Source of the DNA: Pleomorphomonas sp. T1.2MG-36
GTDB taxonomy: Bacteria; Pseudomonadota; Alphaproteobacteria; Rhizobiales; Pleomorphomonadaceae
Assembly: GCF_950100655.1 (NCBI RefSeq)
Contig: NZ_CATNLY010000052.1
Location: 248,001 to 312,000 of the forward strand
Reading direction: 5' to 3'
Length of the DNA stretch: 64,000 bases
Part shown: positions 43,824 to 52,838 of the stretch, piece after piece
Layout of the letters: each line of letters starts with the position of its first letter
How positions within the stretch are numbered: position 1 is the first letter of the stretch
Position numbers and translations under genes: made by a program
The notes under the pieces: model-generated
Databases searched by the model: none
What the model was told of the DNA's origin: nothing
Seen by the model: the letters and a program-made list of their open reading frames with translations, nothing else

Positions 43824-43876
43824 GCCTCATGGAGGCTGTATGCCCCGGTAAGGCGGGGAGGCCAAAGGTCCTCCCC
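43824..43876. ncRNA. Candidate structured RNA upstream of rsgA
   Basis: Three hairpins follow each other: GCCTC-ATG-GAGGC (43824-43836), CCCCG/CGGGG (43843-43858, overlapping) and GGGGAGG/CCTCCCC (43855-43876). No ORF covers them. They lie in the 337-base gap between the betaine operon and rsgA. This could be the 5' leader of rsgA or a separate small RNA; I cannot match a known RNA family from memory. Confidence 0.35.
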
Positions 43877-44008
43877 TCGCAAGTCCGATCCACCTGACGC
43901 CGCCCGACATCGATCGCGGGCGCGTGGAGGCTTGCGCATTTCCCAATTCGACATTGTCGCGCCGGGGCGTTCCGCACGCTCGCGGCCGAATCTGGAAAGC
44001 CTACCGCA

Positions 44009-45100
44009 ATGGCACGGGACTATTCCCGCTTCATGCCGTCCCTCACGGGCGGCTCCCGCATACACACGCCGACCGGCCTCGAACGGCTCGGCTGGACCAG
44101 CCACTTCGCCCAGCAGGTGGGCATCGACGATCTCGAAAGGACGCCGCCCGTCCGCGTCACCTCGGTGGAGCGCAGCGGCCTCCGCGTCGAGGGCGAGAGC
44201 CTTCAGGCGGCCCTGCCGCCGCGCGCCGACGCCACCGTCGGCGACTGGCTGCTCCACGACGCCGCCCGCCCCGGCGCCAGCCGCCTTCTCACGCGCAAGA
44301 GCCTGTTTCGCCGGCGGGCGGCCGGCACCGGCCGCGAGGTGCAGTTGATCGCCGCCAACGTCGACACCGTATTCGTCGTCACCTCCTGCAATCGCGACTT
44401 CAACGTCGCGCGGCTGGAGCGCTACGTGGCGTTGGCCTTCGAGGCCGGCGTCGAGCCGGTGATCGTGGCGACCAAGGCCGACCTCACCGACGACCCGCAG
44501 GGCTTTGCCGTCGCGGCGGCCGAGGTGTCGGCGGCGGCGCCAGTGCCCGTGCCGGTGGTGGTGCTTGACGCGCTGGGCGACGAGCCGAAGGAGAAGCTCG
44601 CGCCCTGGTGCAAGGCAGGGCGCACCGTCGCCTTCCTCGGCTCGTCAGGCGTCGGCAAGTCGACGCTGGTCAACGCCCTGTCGGGGCGCACGACGGCGGC
44701 GATCGGCGGCATCCGCGAGGATGACGACCGGGGGCGGCACACCACCACCGGCAGGCATCTCTACGTGCTGCTGGAGGGCTATGCCGTGCTCGACACGCCG
44801 GGCATGCGCGAGTTGCAGCTGACCGACGCCTCCGAGGGCATCGCCGAGGTGTTCGCCGATCTCACCGACCTCTCGGCGCGCTGCCGCTTCAGCGATTGCC
44901 GCCACGAGGACGAGCCGGGCTGCGCCGTGCAGGCGGCCATCGCGGCGGGCGAGATCGACGAGGCGCGGCTCAGGCGCTGGCAGAAGCTCCAGCGCGAAGA
45001 GGCCTTCAACTCGGCGAGCCTTGCCGAGCGGCGCGAGAAGGAGCGGGCGTTCGGCAAGATGGTTCGCTCGATCGTGAAGGACAAGCCGGCCAAGCGTTGA
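44009..45100 (+). CDS. rsgA: Ribosome small subunit-dependent GTPase A (RsgA)
   Basis: Late-stage 30S maturation GTPase with circularly permuted motifs. The OB-fold N-terminus is followed by NVDTVFVVTSCNRDFN, the G4 motif VATKADL, G1 GSSGVGKSTLVN and G3 DTPGMREL. The C-terminal zinc knuckle is CRFSDCRHEDEPGC. The length of 363 residues is normal. ATG 44009 was chosen; ATG 44033 (MPSLTGG) would also keep all domains. The gene is monocistronic, with the convergent unknown gene ending 40 bases downstream. Confidence 0.94.
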   Translation: MARDYSRFMPSLTGGSRIHTPTGLERLGWTSHFAQQVGIDDLERTPPVRVTSVERSGLRVEGESLQAALPPRADATVGDWLLHDAARPGASRLLTRKSLFRRRAAGTGREVQLIAANVDTVFVVTSCNRDFNVARLERYVALAFEAGVEPVIVATKADLTDDPQGFAVAAAEVSAAAPVPVPVVVLDALGDEPKEKLAPWCKAGRTVAFLGSSGVGKSTLVNALSGRTTAAIGGIREDDDRGRHTTTGRHLYVLLEGYAVLDTPGMRELQLTDASEGIAEVFADLTDLSARCRFSDCRHEDEPGCAVQAAIAAGEIDEARLRRWQKLQREEAFNSASLAERREKERAFGKMVRSIVKDKPAKR

Positions 45101-45140
45101 GAATGATCGCCCGCTCCGGCCGCAAGGCCGGGGCGGATGC

Positions 45141-45887
45141 TCATTGGGCTGCCGCCCCGCGACGCCGAAAGACGATCGGCAGGGCCATCGCGGCCCCCGC
45201 CGTCATGACGATCGCCAGATAGACGACGGAATAGGGCGCCAGCAGCCATGCATAGGTGGCGAGCGGTATCATCATTAGCGCCACGGCGGTTCTCGCCAGC
45301 AGACCGGCGATGGCGCCGATGGTCAGCCGGCGCGTCTTTCCGAGGGCATCGCGGGCGACGGTCAGCAGGAGAAGGCAGAATACCGTCCACCATGCGAGTG
45401 CGAAGCCCGTCGTCATCCAGGACGACGCAAGCCCCGCCGCTTCGAACTTGGCGATCTCGGGAAAGGTGGCTTGCCGCGCGTCGAAGCCGTAGTCGGCGGC
45501 GATATCCTCAGGGGAGCGCTGAGGCTTGCCGTCCTGTTCGACCAAGCCGGTGGCCTGCCACTTGTCTGGCGCCGGCTCGTAGATCCTGAAAGAGAGCTCG
45601 TCATAGACGAGGCAGCGACGATTCGGCTCGTCGCATGAGAGCCGCAAGGCCGGCGATTGCGGCGACGCTGCCAGCAGTTGGCCATCCTGTCCGACGACGA
45701 CCGCCCGGATGGGATCGGCGAAAAGGACGCCGTCGCCGTAAAGAAGCTTGAGCTGAACGGCGGAGTGTCCCTCGGCGGAGATGGCCTCGGGCTCGGAAAA
45801 GTAGGGGCGTTGCGCGGCGGCCGGCCCGCAACTCAGCCCGGCCAGAATGGCGGCGCCGATCAGGACCTCCAATCGGGATGTTTCCAT
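45141..45887 (-). CDS. Hypothetical exported/membrane protein (248 aa)
   Basis: Starts METSRLEVLIGAAILAGLSCGPAAAQ, a likely signal peptide, followed by an extracytoplasmic part of about 120 residues with a Cys pair (LRLSCDEPNRRCLVYDE) likely to form a disulfide. Two or three membrane helices follow from about residue 160 (GFALAWWTVFCLLLLTVA, AVALMMIPLATYAWLLAP, VVYLAIVMTAGAAMALPIV). The end is basic. No family is recognised. ATG 45887 fits the signal peptide; a longer frame to 45980 is open. Confidence 0.65.
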   Translation of the reverse strand: METSRLEVLIGAAILAGLSCGPAAAQRPYFSEPEAISAEGHSAVQLKLLYGDGVLFADPIRAVVVGQDGQLLAASPQSPALRLSCDEPNRRCLVYDELSFRIYEPAPDKWQATGLVEQDGKPQRSPEDIAADYGFDARQATFPEIAKFEAAGLASSWMTTGFALAWWTVFCLLLLTVARDALGKTRRLTIGAIAGLLARTAVALMMIPLATYAWLLAPYSVVYLAIVMTAGAAMALPIVFRRRGAAAQ

Positions 45888-46097
45888 GGCGTTCCGGACA
45901 ACCTCCACAACCGGAGCGATATTGCCTAACGCTAGCATGCATGCGTCTTCCGGCCAACGCTCTTTTGCTTGGAGTTCCAAAGGTATAGCTTCATGGGCGC
46001 ATATGCCGCCTCGACCGATGACAAATCTGTGAGCGGCGTTCCGCCCGTGTCGGGGCTAAGCTTGCGCGAAGGTACCGCAGATTGAACGAGGCCCGCC

Positions 46098-47054
46098 TTG
46101 TCGACATTTCGCCATGCCTTGGCAGCGATCTGCCTGCTGATTGCCACCGCCGCGCCAGCGCTGGCGGTGCCGAAGTGGCAGCAGGCGCCCGTGCCGCCGC
46201 CGATGCCTCCGGCCGATGAAAGTGGCTTTGCCGACATCGACGGCATCAGCATGTTCTATTCGCTCTACGGCAAGGGCAAGGGCGCGCCGATCCTCTTGAT
46301 CCATGGCGGCCTGTCGAGCAGCGACGTCTGGAGCTTCGAGGTGCCGACGCTCTCCAAGGGGCATGAGGTGATCGTCGCCGACAGCCGGGGGCAGGGCCGC
46401 TCGACCCACGGCCTGTCGCGCCTCACCTACCACCGGATGGCCGAGGACTATGTGGCGCTGCTCGCCCGGCTCGGCGTCGGCAAGGTGACGCTGGTGGGCT
46501 GGAGCGATGGCGCCATCATCGGTCTCGATATCGCCATCCATCACCCCAAGCTGCTCGACCGCCTGTTCGCCCATGCGCCCAACGTGACGCCCGCCGGCCT
46601 GACGACGATCCCCGAGATCGATCCGCCGCCGCTGTCCGACATGCTGTCGCTCGACGGCAGCGACAAGCCCGACCCCGACGCGAAGGCAAGGCTCAAGCAG
46701 GAGGCGCGCGAGCGGGTGTTCCGGCGGCTGTGGGCGACCGAGCCGAACTACACCGACGCCGATCTCGCCAAGATCCACGTGCCCACCGCGATCGTCATCG
46801 GCGACCACGACCCGGTCATCCGTCCCGAGCACGCCGCCCATATCGCCAAGACCATCCCTGGCGCCAAGCTGGTCGTGCTGAAGGGCGTCGGTCATCCTGC
46901 CCTGTCGCAGGACCCCCAGCAGTATCTGAAGGCGATCGCCGACTTCATGGCGCCTCCGCCTGCCGCCGGGGCGCCGCAGAAGGCGTCCGCGCCAAAGCCG
47001 CCGAACGCGGGGGCGAAAACGGCCGGTCTCCCGAGCAAGGTCGTTCTCCAGTAG
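46098..47054 (+). CDS. Secreted alpha/beta hydrolase
   Basis: A 318-residue protein with a signal peptide (LAAICLLIATAAPALA). The hydrolase core shows LLIHGGLSSSDVW (oxyanion region), nucleophile elbow GWSDGAI (G-x-S/D-x-G with Ser-Asp; the nucleophile is Ser), acid IGDHDPVI and catalytic His GVGHPAL. The C-terminal 30 residues are Pro/Ala-rich (APPPAAGAPQKASAPKPP), a likely unstructured tail. The substrate is unknown. Translation starts at TTG 46098 with GAGG upstream; no ATG is suitably placed. Confidence 0.85.
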   Translation: MSTFRHALAAICLLIATAAPALAVPKWQQAPVPPPMPPADESGFADIDGISMFYSLYGKGKGAPILLIHGGLSSSDVWSFEVPTLSKGHEVIVADSRGQGRSTHGLSRLTYHRMAEDYVALLARLGVGKVTLVGWSDGAIIGLDIAIHHPKLLDRLFAHAPNVTPAGLTTIPEIDPPPLSDMLSLDGSDKPDPDAKARLKQEARERVFRRLWATEPNYTDADLAKIHVPTAIVIGDHDPVIRPEHAAHIAKTIPGAKLVVLKGVGHPALSQDPQQYLKAIADFMAPPPAAGAPQKASAPKPPNAGAKTAGLPSKVVLQ

Positions 47055-47165
47055 TCTGAGGAGCCTCGGCAAGGAAGCGTCGCGTTTCGACGCCTCGGTC
47101 CAGTCTCGGACGAGCTGCCGTTTCCAGGAGCTCCAGGATGGGATCCAGTTCGGCGGAGCGCGCCC

Positions 47166-49151
47166 TCAGTGCCCGTTCTCATGTTCCGGCGCGCCCTGCA
47201 CGAGCTGAACCTCCGGCGACCTGACCAGGTGAAGGTAGCGCTCGAACTGCACCAGGATGTCGGCGATCAACTGGTCGCGCGACATGTTGGTGACGTTGTA
47301 GCCGCTGCCGCCGCTGGAAAAGTAGGTGCGCGCTTCGTACCGGTATTCCGGGTTGCTGGTGTCGAGCGGCGAGAAGCTGGCCAGGCGCTTGGCGTGCAGG
47401 CTGACCCCGTAGACGAAATCGCGCACGCCTTCAGCCGGCGAGCGCAGGGCGATGGAGCCATTGTCCTCGTCGACGACCACCGTCTCGCGGCCACGCTCCG
47501 ACAGTTCCTTGGCGACCTGGGTCAACGCCTGCCTGACGTCGCTGGCCATGAACCGGCGAACCTCGGTCTCGGTCGGCGCATGCAGGATGAGGCCGAGGCG
47601 GCGTTGCCAGGTGACGCCTGCCGCTGGCTGGGCGACGGGGGCAGCCACCCGGTGCGCCTGCTGCGCCAGATCTGCGCGCATGCCGACGAACAGCGACCAG
47701 ACCAGCGCCAGCATGACGAAGGTGAAGGGCAGGGCGCTGGCAACGGTGGCCGATTGCAGCGCGCCAAGCCCGCCGGCCATGAGCAGGCTGGCAGCGACGA
47801 TGCCTTCGAGGGCGCACCAGAAGATGCGCTGGCCGGTGGTCGTCTGGGTCTCGCCTCCGGCGGCGATGGAGTCGACGACCAGCGAGCCGGAGTCCGACGA
47901 GGTGACGAAGAACACCGCGACCAGAAGGACGGCCAGCGTCGAGGTCAGGCCGGGGAACGGCAGGTACTCGAAGAAGCGGAACAGACCTACCGAAACGTCG
48001 GCGGCGATGGCGCGGCCGAGATCGCCGGCGGCGACGCCGGTGTCGATGAAGATGCCCGTGTTGCCGAACACCGTCATCCAGAAGAAGGTGAAACCGGCAG
48101 GAATGAACAGCACGGCGGTGATGAACTCCCGCACGGTGCGGCCGCGCGAGATGCGGGCGATGAACATGCCGACGAACGGCGACCAGGAAATCCACCATGC
48201 CCAGTAGAACAGCGTCCAGGCGTCGATCCAGGGCGTCGGTTCGTAGGCGTAGATGTTGAAGGTGCGCAGGACCAGGGTGTCGAGGTAGAGGCCGAGATTC
48301 TGCACGAAATCGCGGAAGATCAGGTTGGTGGGGCCGACCACCAGAACGAACAGCATCAGGAGGATGGCGAGGACGAGGTTGGTCTCTGACAGGATGCGCA
48401 CGCCCCGGTCGAGGCCGCTGACGACCGACACCGTTGCCAGGCCGGTGATGACGATGATCAGCGGCAGCTGGACGGCGAGCCCGACCTCGACGCCGAGGAG
48501 ATAGTTGAGGCCGGCATTGATCTGCGAGACGCCGAGGCCAAGCGAGGTAGCGATGCCGAAGACGGTGCCGACGATGGCGAAGATGTCGACGGCATGGCCG
48601 ATCGGCCCGTTGATGCGCTCCTTCAGGAGCGGGTAGAGGCCCGAGCGGATGGTGAGCGGCAGATTGTAGCGGTAGCCGAAGTAGGCCAGCGACAACCCGA
48701 CCACGGCGTAGATCGCCCAGGCGTGGATGCCCCAGTGAAAGAAGGTGACGCTCATCGCCTCGCGCATGGCGGCGATGGAGCGCGGCTCGGCCGTCGGCGG
48801 GGCCATGAAGTGCGTCATCGGTTCGCCGACGGCGTAGAACATCAGGCCGATGCCCATGCCGGCTGCGAACAGCATGGCGATCCAGGATACGAAGCGGAAA
48901 TCGGGCGTCGAGTTGTCGGGGCCGAGCTTCAGCCGACCGTAGCGCCCCATGCAGAGCAGCAGAACGGTGATCAGGAATATGCCGACCGACAGCAGGTAGA
49001 GCCAGCCGAAGGCGCTGAGAATGCTCGTTTGCAGGCTCTTGAAGATCGCGGCGGCGCGAGTGGGGAAAACCACGCCGACGGCCAGAAAGATGGCAATGAC
49101 GATGACCGAACCGAAGAAGACCGGTGGATTGATGATGAAGCGCTTGAACAT
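47166..49151 (-). CDS. BCCT family choline/betaine transporter (BetT-like)
   Basis: A 661-residue secondary carrier with 12 predicted helices. The family signature [23 protein letters not shown] is present, as is [23 protein letters not shown] hydrophilic C-terminal domain of about 150 residues (from about 510) is typical of osmoregulated BetT. Gly-rich helix 3 ([19 protein letters not shown]) with the MGIGLM motif suggests proton-coupled choline uptake rather than sodium-coupled. ATG 49151 follows GGGGGCAGGA. It lies near the proXWV-like operon but is separately transcribed. Confidence 0.92.
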   Translation of the reverse strand: MFKRFIINPPVFFGSVIVIAIFLAVGVVFPTRAAAIFKSLQTSILSAFGWLYLLSVGIFLITVLLLCMGRYGRLKLGPDNSTPDFRFVSWIAMLFAAGMGIGLMFYAVGEPMTHFMAPPTAEPRSIAAMREAMSVTFFHWGIHAWAIYAVVGLSLAYFGYRYNLPLTIRSGLYPLLKERINGPIGHAVDIFAIVGTVFGIATSLGLGVSQINAGLNYLLGVEVGLAVQLPLIIVITGLATVSVVSGLDRGVRILSETNLVLAILLMLFVLVVGPTNLIFRDFVQNLGLYLDTLVLRTFNIYAYEPTPWIDAWTLFYWAWWISWSPFVGMFIARISRGRTVREFITAVLFIPAGFTFFWMTVFGNTGIFIDTGVAAGDLGRAIAADVSVGLFRFFEYLPFPGLTSTLAVLLVAVFFVTSSDSGSLVVDSIAAGGETQTTTGQRIFWCALEGIVAASLLMAGGLGALQSATVASALPFTFVMLALVWSLFVGMRADLAQQAHRVAAPVAQPAAGVTWQRRLGLILHAPTETEVRRFMASDVRQALTQVAKELSERGRETVVVDEDNGSIALRSPAEGVRDFVYGVSLHAKRLASFSPLDTSNPEYRYEARTYFSSGGSGYNVTNMSRDQLIADILVQFERYLHLVRSPEVQLVQGAPEHENGH

Positions 49152-49317
49152 TCCTGCCCCCTTGGTCTTCCAGCATACGGGCCGATGTCGCGTCGACTCG
49201 TCGCGCATTGTCCCGGCTCCACCTCGGTATTGGCAAGCGATACGTTGTAGAAGCTGTCCAAGACTGAGGAAAATGCGGCGATCGATCTGACGAGCGAGGA
49301 TCTTTGGAGCCGTGCGT

Positions 49318-49704
49318 TCAGGTCGACCGAAGGTCGATCAGTCCGGCGGCGGTGGGGCGGAAGCCGCAGGCGCGATAGAAGGTTTCGAGGTGGGGCTCGA
49401 AATCGACGTGCAGCCACTGGGCGCCGCGCTGCCGGGCGATCCGCTCGGCTTCGTTGACGAGGCGCGTGGCGACGCCCTGCCGGCGGAAATCGGGATGGAC
49501 GCAGGTGTCGAGGATGAAGGCGTGAACGCCGCCGTCCCAGGCGATGTTGACGAAGCCGACGATGACGTCGCCGTCATAGGCGCCGATGTGGCCAAGCGAG
49601 CGCGGCAGGATGTCGGCAAGGCGCGGCGGCGGACCGCCCCAGGCGGCGCGCCAGAGGGGCTCGATGTCGGTCTCGGTGGGAAACGGGTCTATCCGGAACT
49701 CCAG
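49318..49704 (-). CDS. GNAT family N-acetyltransferase
   Basis: A 128-residue acetyltransferase. The acetyl-CoA-binding motif is [15 protein letters not shown] (R/Q-x-x-G-x-G/A), preceded by the strand [10 protein letters not shown] and followed by [13 protein letters not shown]. The substrate is unknown. The start is unusual: no ATG, GTG or TTG fits near the conserved beginning [17 protein letters not shown], but CTG 49704 sits 5 bases after GAGGAGG, so a CTG start is likely. A TTG at 49788 is the alternative and would overlap the divergent gene's promoter. Confidence 0.82.
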   Translation of the reverse strand: MEFRIDPFPTETDIEPLWRAAWGGPPPRLADILPRSLGHIGAYDGDVIVGFVNIAWDGGVHAFILDTCVHPDFRRQGVATRLVNEAERIARQRGAQWLHVDFEPHLETFYRACGFRPTAAGLIDLRST

Positions 49705-49802
49705 ATGGTCCTCCTCTGGCTGTTGCGTCAGCGAACAACTGCATCGCGGTGGGAACCTACGCGCCGCCGGGCGGTTCCTTCCGATCAAGCCGGGAGGTCG
49801 CC

Positions 49803-50165
49803 ATGTCGCTCATTTCCGAAAATCCGGTGCTGTTCGTCAAGCACACCTGTCCGTTCTGCCTGAAGGTCCGCCTCTATCTGCTGGAGGCCGGCCTCCTCGG
49901 CGGCGTCACCTTGCGCGTGAGCCGCACGCCCGAGGAGGAGGACGCCATGAAGGCGGAGCTGTCGCCTCACCTTGCCAAGGTCAGCTACCCCACGCTGCGC
50001 CTTGGCGACACCTACATGACGGAGTCGGACGACATCATCGCCCATTTCGTCAGCGAAGGCGGACCGGCGCCGGCACAGCTGCCGACGCTCCGGGCCTATG
50101 TCGACGGGCCGTTCACGCAGCTTCTGGCGCTTCACAGGGAGAACGCCGAGCTGAAGCGGGCGTGA
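49803..50165 (+). CDS. Glutaredoxin/GST N-terminal domain protein
   Basis: A 120-residue thioredoxin-fold protein. The redox motif CPFC is in VKHTCPFCLKVRLYL, followed by the cis-Pro segment KVSYPTLRLGD and TESDDIIAHF, which resembles the glutathione-binding site of GST N-terminal domains. No C-terminal GST helical domain is present, so it is a glutaredoxin-like protein. GGGAGG precedes ATG 49803. Its stop is 7 bases from the convergent rbsC-like gene. Confidence 0.82.
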   Translation: MSLISENPVLFVKHTCPFCLKVRLYLLEAGLLGGVTLRVSRTPEEEDAMKAELSPHLAKVSYPTLRLGDTYMTESDDIIAHFVSEGGPAPAQLPTLRAYVDGPFTQLLALHRENAELKRA

Positions 50166-50172
50166 TGGCAGA

Positions 50173-51201
50173 TCAGCGCGCCTCCAGCTTGCGCAGGTAG
50201 CGGTTGCGGTAGGTGTCGAGCACCACGGCGAGCACGATGACCGTGCCGATGACGATCGGCTTGACGTTGTCCTCGGCGCCGAGCAGTTGCAGGCCGGTCG
50301 CCAGCACCTGAAGAATGCAGGCGCCGACCAGCGTGCCGATGATCGAGCCCTTGCCGCCCGACAGCGACGTGCCGCCGATGATCACCGCCGCGATGGCGTT
50401 GAGCTCGTAGCCGATGCCGGCGATCGGGCTGCCGACGTTGAGGCGCAGGAGGAACACCATGGCGGCGATGCCGGCGGTCAGCCCGCTGATCGTGAACACG
50501 GCGATCTTGAAGACGCGCGGATTGTGGCCGGACAGGCGCACCGCCTCCTCGTTGGTGCCGATGGCGAAGACGAAGCGGCCGAACACCGTGAAGCGCAGGA
50601 CGAACCAGCCGATCAGGATGACGACGATGGCGATCAGGAAGATCGAGGGAAGGACGCCGAAGTAGATCTGGTTGCCGAAGTCGACGAAGGCCTGCGGCAG
50701 GCCGGTGATGGTGGAGTTGTCGGAGACGACGCGGGCAAGGCCGCTGGCGACGTTCAGCATGCCCAGCGTCACGATGAACGAGGGCAGCTTCCACTTCTCG
50801 CAGACCCAGCCGTTGATGGCGCCGCAGGCCGCCCCCGTCGCCATGCAGGCGAGAAGCGCCAGCGGGATGGACATCCACGGCGACAGGTCCTCGCGCACCA
50901 TGATGGTGGCGCCGACCACGGTGCAGAGGGCCAGGACCGAGCCGACCGACAGGTCGATGCCGCCCGTCAGGATGACGAAGGTCATGCCGGCGGCCAGCAC
51001 CGTGTTGATGGCGATCTGCACGAAGATCTTCAGGAAGTTCTCGGGCGTCGCGAAATAGGGCGCCGTCGCCGAGAAGAACAGCACGATGATCACCAGCGCG
51101 ATGGCGACGCCCGCCTCGCGCATCGAGATGCGCAGGAAGTTGTCCCACACGGTTGCCGGCTTGCGCTCGCCGACGCTTTCAGTTCCCTCGGGCACGTCCA
51201 T
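50173..51201 (-). CDS. Ribose-type sugar ABC transporter permease (RbsC family)
   Basis: A 342-residue permease with about ten helices. The family segment MTFVILTGGIDLSVGSVLAL and the coupling loop AIGTNEEAVRLSGHN (the RbsC/XylH pattern with the following GLTAGIAA) are present. It overlaps the 3' end of the ATPase gene by 23 bases. ATG 51201 was chosen; ATG 51210 is possible, and AGGAG lies between them, too close to 51201 for a usual spacing. The sugar cannot be stated: ribose, allose or related pentoses are possible. Confidence 0.9.
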   Translation of the reverse strand: MDVPEGTESVGERKPATVWDNFLRISMREAGVAIALVIIVLFFSATAPYFATPENFLKIFVQIAINTVLAAGMTFVILTGGIDLSVGSVLALCTVVGATIMVREDLSPWMSIPLALLACMATGAACGAINGWVCEKWKLPSFIVTLGMLNVASGLARVVSDNSTITGLPQAFVDFGNQIYFGVLPSIFLIAIVVILIGWFVLRFTVFGRFVFAIGTNEEAVRLSGHNPRVFKIAVFTISGLTAGIAAMVFLLRLNVGSPIAGIGYELNAIAAVIIGGTSLSGGKGSIIGTLVGACILQVLATGLQLLGAEDNVKPIVIGTVIVLAVVLDTYRNRYLRKLEAR

Positions 51202-52753
51202 ACTCCTCATAGGCAAGCGAGAGAATGCGGTTCTGGTCGAACTCGGCGCGCGGTACCTCGCCGGCAAGGCGCCCGTTGGAGAAGACCAGGATGCGGTGGC
51301 AGATGGACATCAGCTCGGGCAGATCCGAGGACACCACGAGGATGCCCTTTCCCTCGGCCGCGAGCTGCCCCATCAGCTCGTAGATTTCCACCTTGGCGCC
51401 CACGTCGATGCCGCGGGTCGGCTCGTCGCAGATCAGTACGCTCGATCCGCGATAAAGCCACTTGGCGATCACCACCTTCTGCTGGTTGCCGCCGGAGAAG
51501 GTGCCGACCTTCTGGAAGATGGTCGGCGTCTTGACGCGCAGGCTGGCGACCAGCCGCTCCGCCGCGGCATTCTCCTGGGCGCGGTCGAGCAGTCCGTTGC
51601 GCGACAACCGCTTCAGATCGGTGATCGTGATGTTTTCCGCGCAGCTCATTTCGAGCAGCAGCCCCTGCTGCTTGCGGTCCTCGGTCATCAAGCAGATGCC
51701 GGCAGCCACGGCGTCCTTGGGCGAGGCGATGGAGACGGGGCTGCCATTGACGCGGATGGTGCCGGCGGCCCTGGGATCGGCGCCGAAGATCGCCCTGACA
51801 GCCTCGGTCCGGCCGCTGCCGACCAGACCGGCGATGCCGACGATCTCGCCCTTGGCGACCGAGAAATCGATCGGCGGGCTCGTCGCGGTCAGGCGAAGAT
51901 CCTCGACGGCGAGCGCTTCGCCCGTGGGCTGGACGTCCTCGCGGAACACGCCCTGGTCGGCGATGGTGCGGCCGACCATCAGGCGGACGATGTCGGGAAT
52001 GCCGAGGCCCTGGAGTGGCCGTGTCGTCACGTGCTGGCCGTCGCGCAGCACCGTGACGCGGTCGCCCACCTCGTAGATCTCCTGCAGGCGGTGCGAGATG
52101 TAGAGCGTGGTGACCTTGCGTTGCTTGAGGCGGTGCAGGATCTCGAACAGGCGGTCGACCTCCTTGGAGGTCAGCGTCGCCGTCGGCTCGTCGAGCACCA
52201 AGAGCTTGCTTTCATGGGCGAGCGCCTTGGCGATCTCGATCAGCTGCATCTGGGCGACGCCGAGCCGGCTCACGACGGTGGATGGCGAAATGTCGAGGCC
52301 GACCTCGGCCAGAAGCTCGGCGGCGCGCCGGTTCATCTCGCGGTAGTTCACGAGGCCGCGCCGGCTCGGCAGGTGCTCGAACAGCAGGTTCTCGGCAACG
52401 GTCAGGTTGGAGAGGAGATTGAGCTCCTGGTGGACGACGCGGATGCCCTTAGCGAAGGCCTCCAGCGGCGAGGCGGGGCTGTAGGGGGCGCCGTTGAACC
52501 AGATGCTGCCTTCGTCGGGCGAGAAGAGGCCGCCGAGCAGATTGATCAGCGTCGACTTGCCGGCGCCGTTCTCGCCGAGCAGCACGTGGCCCTCGCCGCG
52601 CATGATGTCGAAGGTGACGTTGCGCAGGGCGACGACGCCCGGAAAGCGCTTGCCGACGCCCTGAAGCTTCAGGATGGGGCCGGTGTCGGGATCGTGCCGC
52701 GCGGCGGCATCGGCTTCGAGGGCCGGCGCCGCTTCATTGGAATCTGTGGTCAT
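51179..52753 (-). CDS. Ribose-type sugar ABC transporter ATPase (RbsA family, duplicated domains)
   Basis: A 524-residue protein with two ATPase domains. The first has Walker A GENGAGKSTL, signature LGVAQMQLIEIAKAL and Walker B LLVLDEPTATLTS. The second is degenerate in the P-loop (GLVGSGRTEAVRA) but has the signature FSGGNQQKVVIAKWL and Walker B VLICDEPTRGIDVG, as usual in RbsA/MglA. It follows rbsB by 85 bases that include a 13-bp hairpin. Its end overlaps the permease start. Confidence 0.93.
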   Translation of the reverse strand: MTTDSNEAAPALEADAAARHDPDTGPILKLQGVGKRFPGVVALRNVTFDIMRGEGHVLLGENGAGKSTLINLLGGLFSPDEGSIWFNGAPYSPASPLEAFAKGIRVVHQELNLLSNLTVAENLLFEHLPSRRGLVNYREMNRRAAELLAEVGLDISPSTVVSRLGVAQMQLIEIAKALAHESKLLVLDEPTATLTSKEVDRLFEILHRLKQRKVTTLYISHRLQEIYEVGDRVTVLRDGQHVTTRPLQGLGIPDIVRLMVGRTIADQGVFREDVQPTGEALAVEDLRLTATSPPIDFSVAKGEIVGIAGLVGSGRTEAVRAIFGADPRAAGTIRVNGSPVSIASPKDAVAAGICLMTEDRKQQGLLLEMSCAENITITDLKRLSRNGLLDRAQENAAAERLVASLRVKTPTIFQKVGTFSGGNQQKVVIAKWLYRGSSVLICDEPTRGIDVGAKVEIYELMGQLAAEGKGILVVSSDLPELMSICHRILVFSNGRLAGEVPRAEFDQNRILSLAYEEYGRARGN

Positions 52754-52792
52754 GACGGGAACTGCCCTGAATGCTTCGGCGCGGCAGGGAAG

Positions 52793-52822
52793 GATCCGGC
52801 GCGGGGTGTCCCGCGCCGGATC
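52793..52822 (-). other. Intercistronic hairpin between the sugar-binding protein and ATPase genes
   Basis: GATCCGGCGCGGG and CCCGCGCCGGATC are perfect 13-base arms with a GTGT loop, 16 bases past the rbsB-like stop. It is the strongest stem in the window and likely protects the binding-protein mRNA or attenuates expression of the ATPase. Confidence 0.7.
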
Positions 52823-52838
52823 GAAGCTTGGCGGTCGA

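Noticed and set aside
43730-43920. 6S RNA or SRP RNA in the gap before rsgA
   Set aside because: Hairpins are present, but I could not match the conserved central bubble of 6S RNA or the SRP tetraloop and asymmetric loop.
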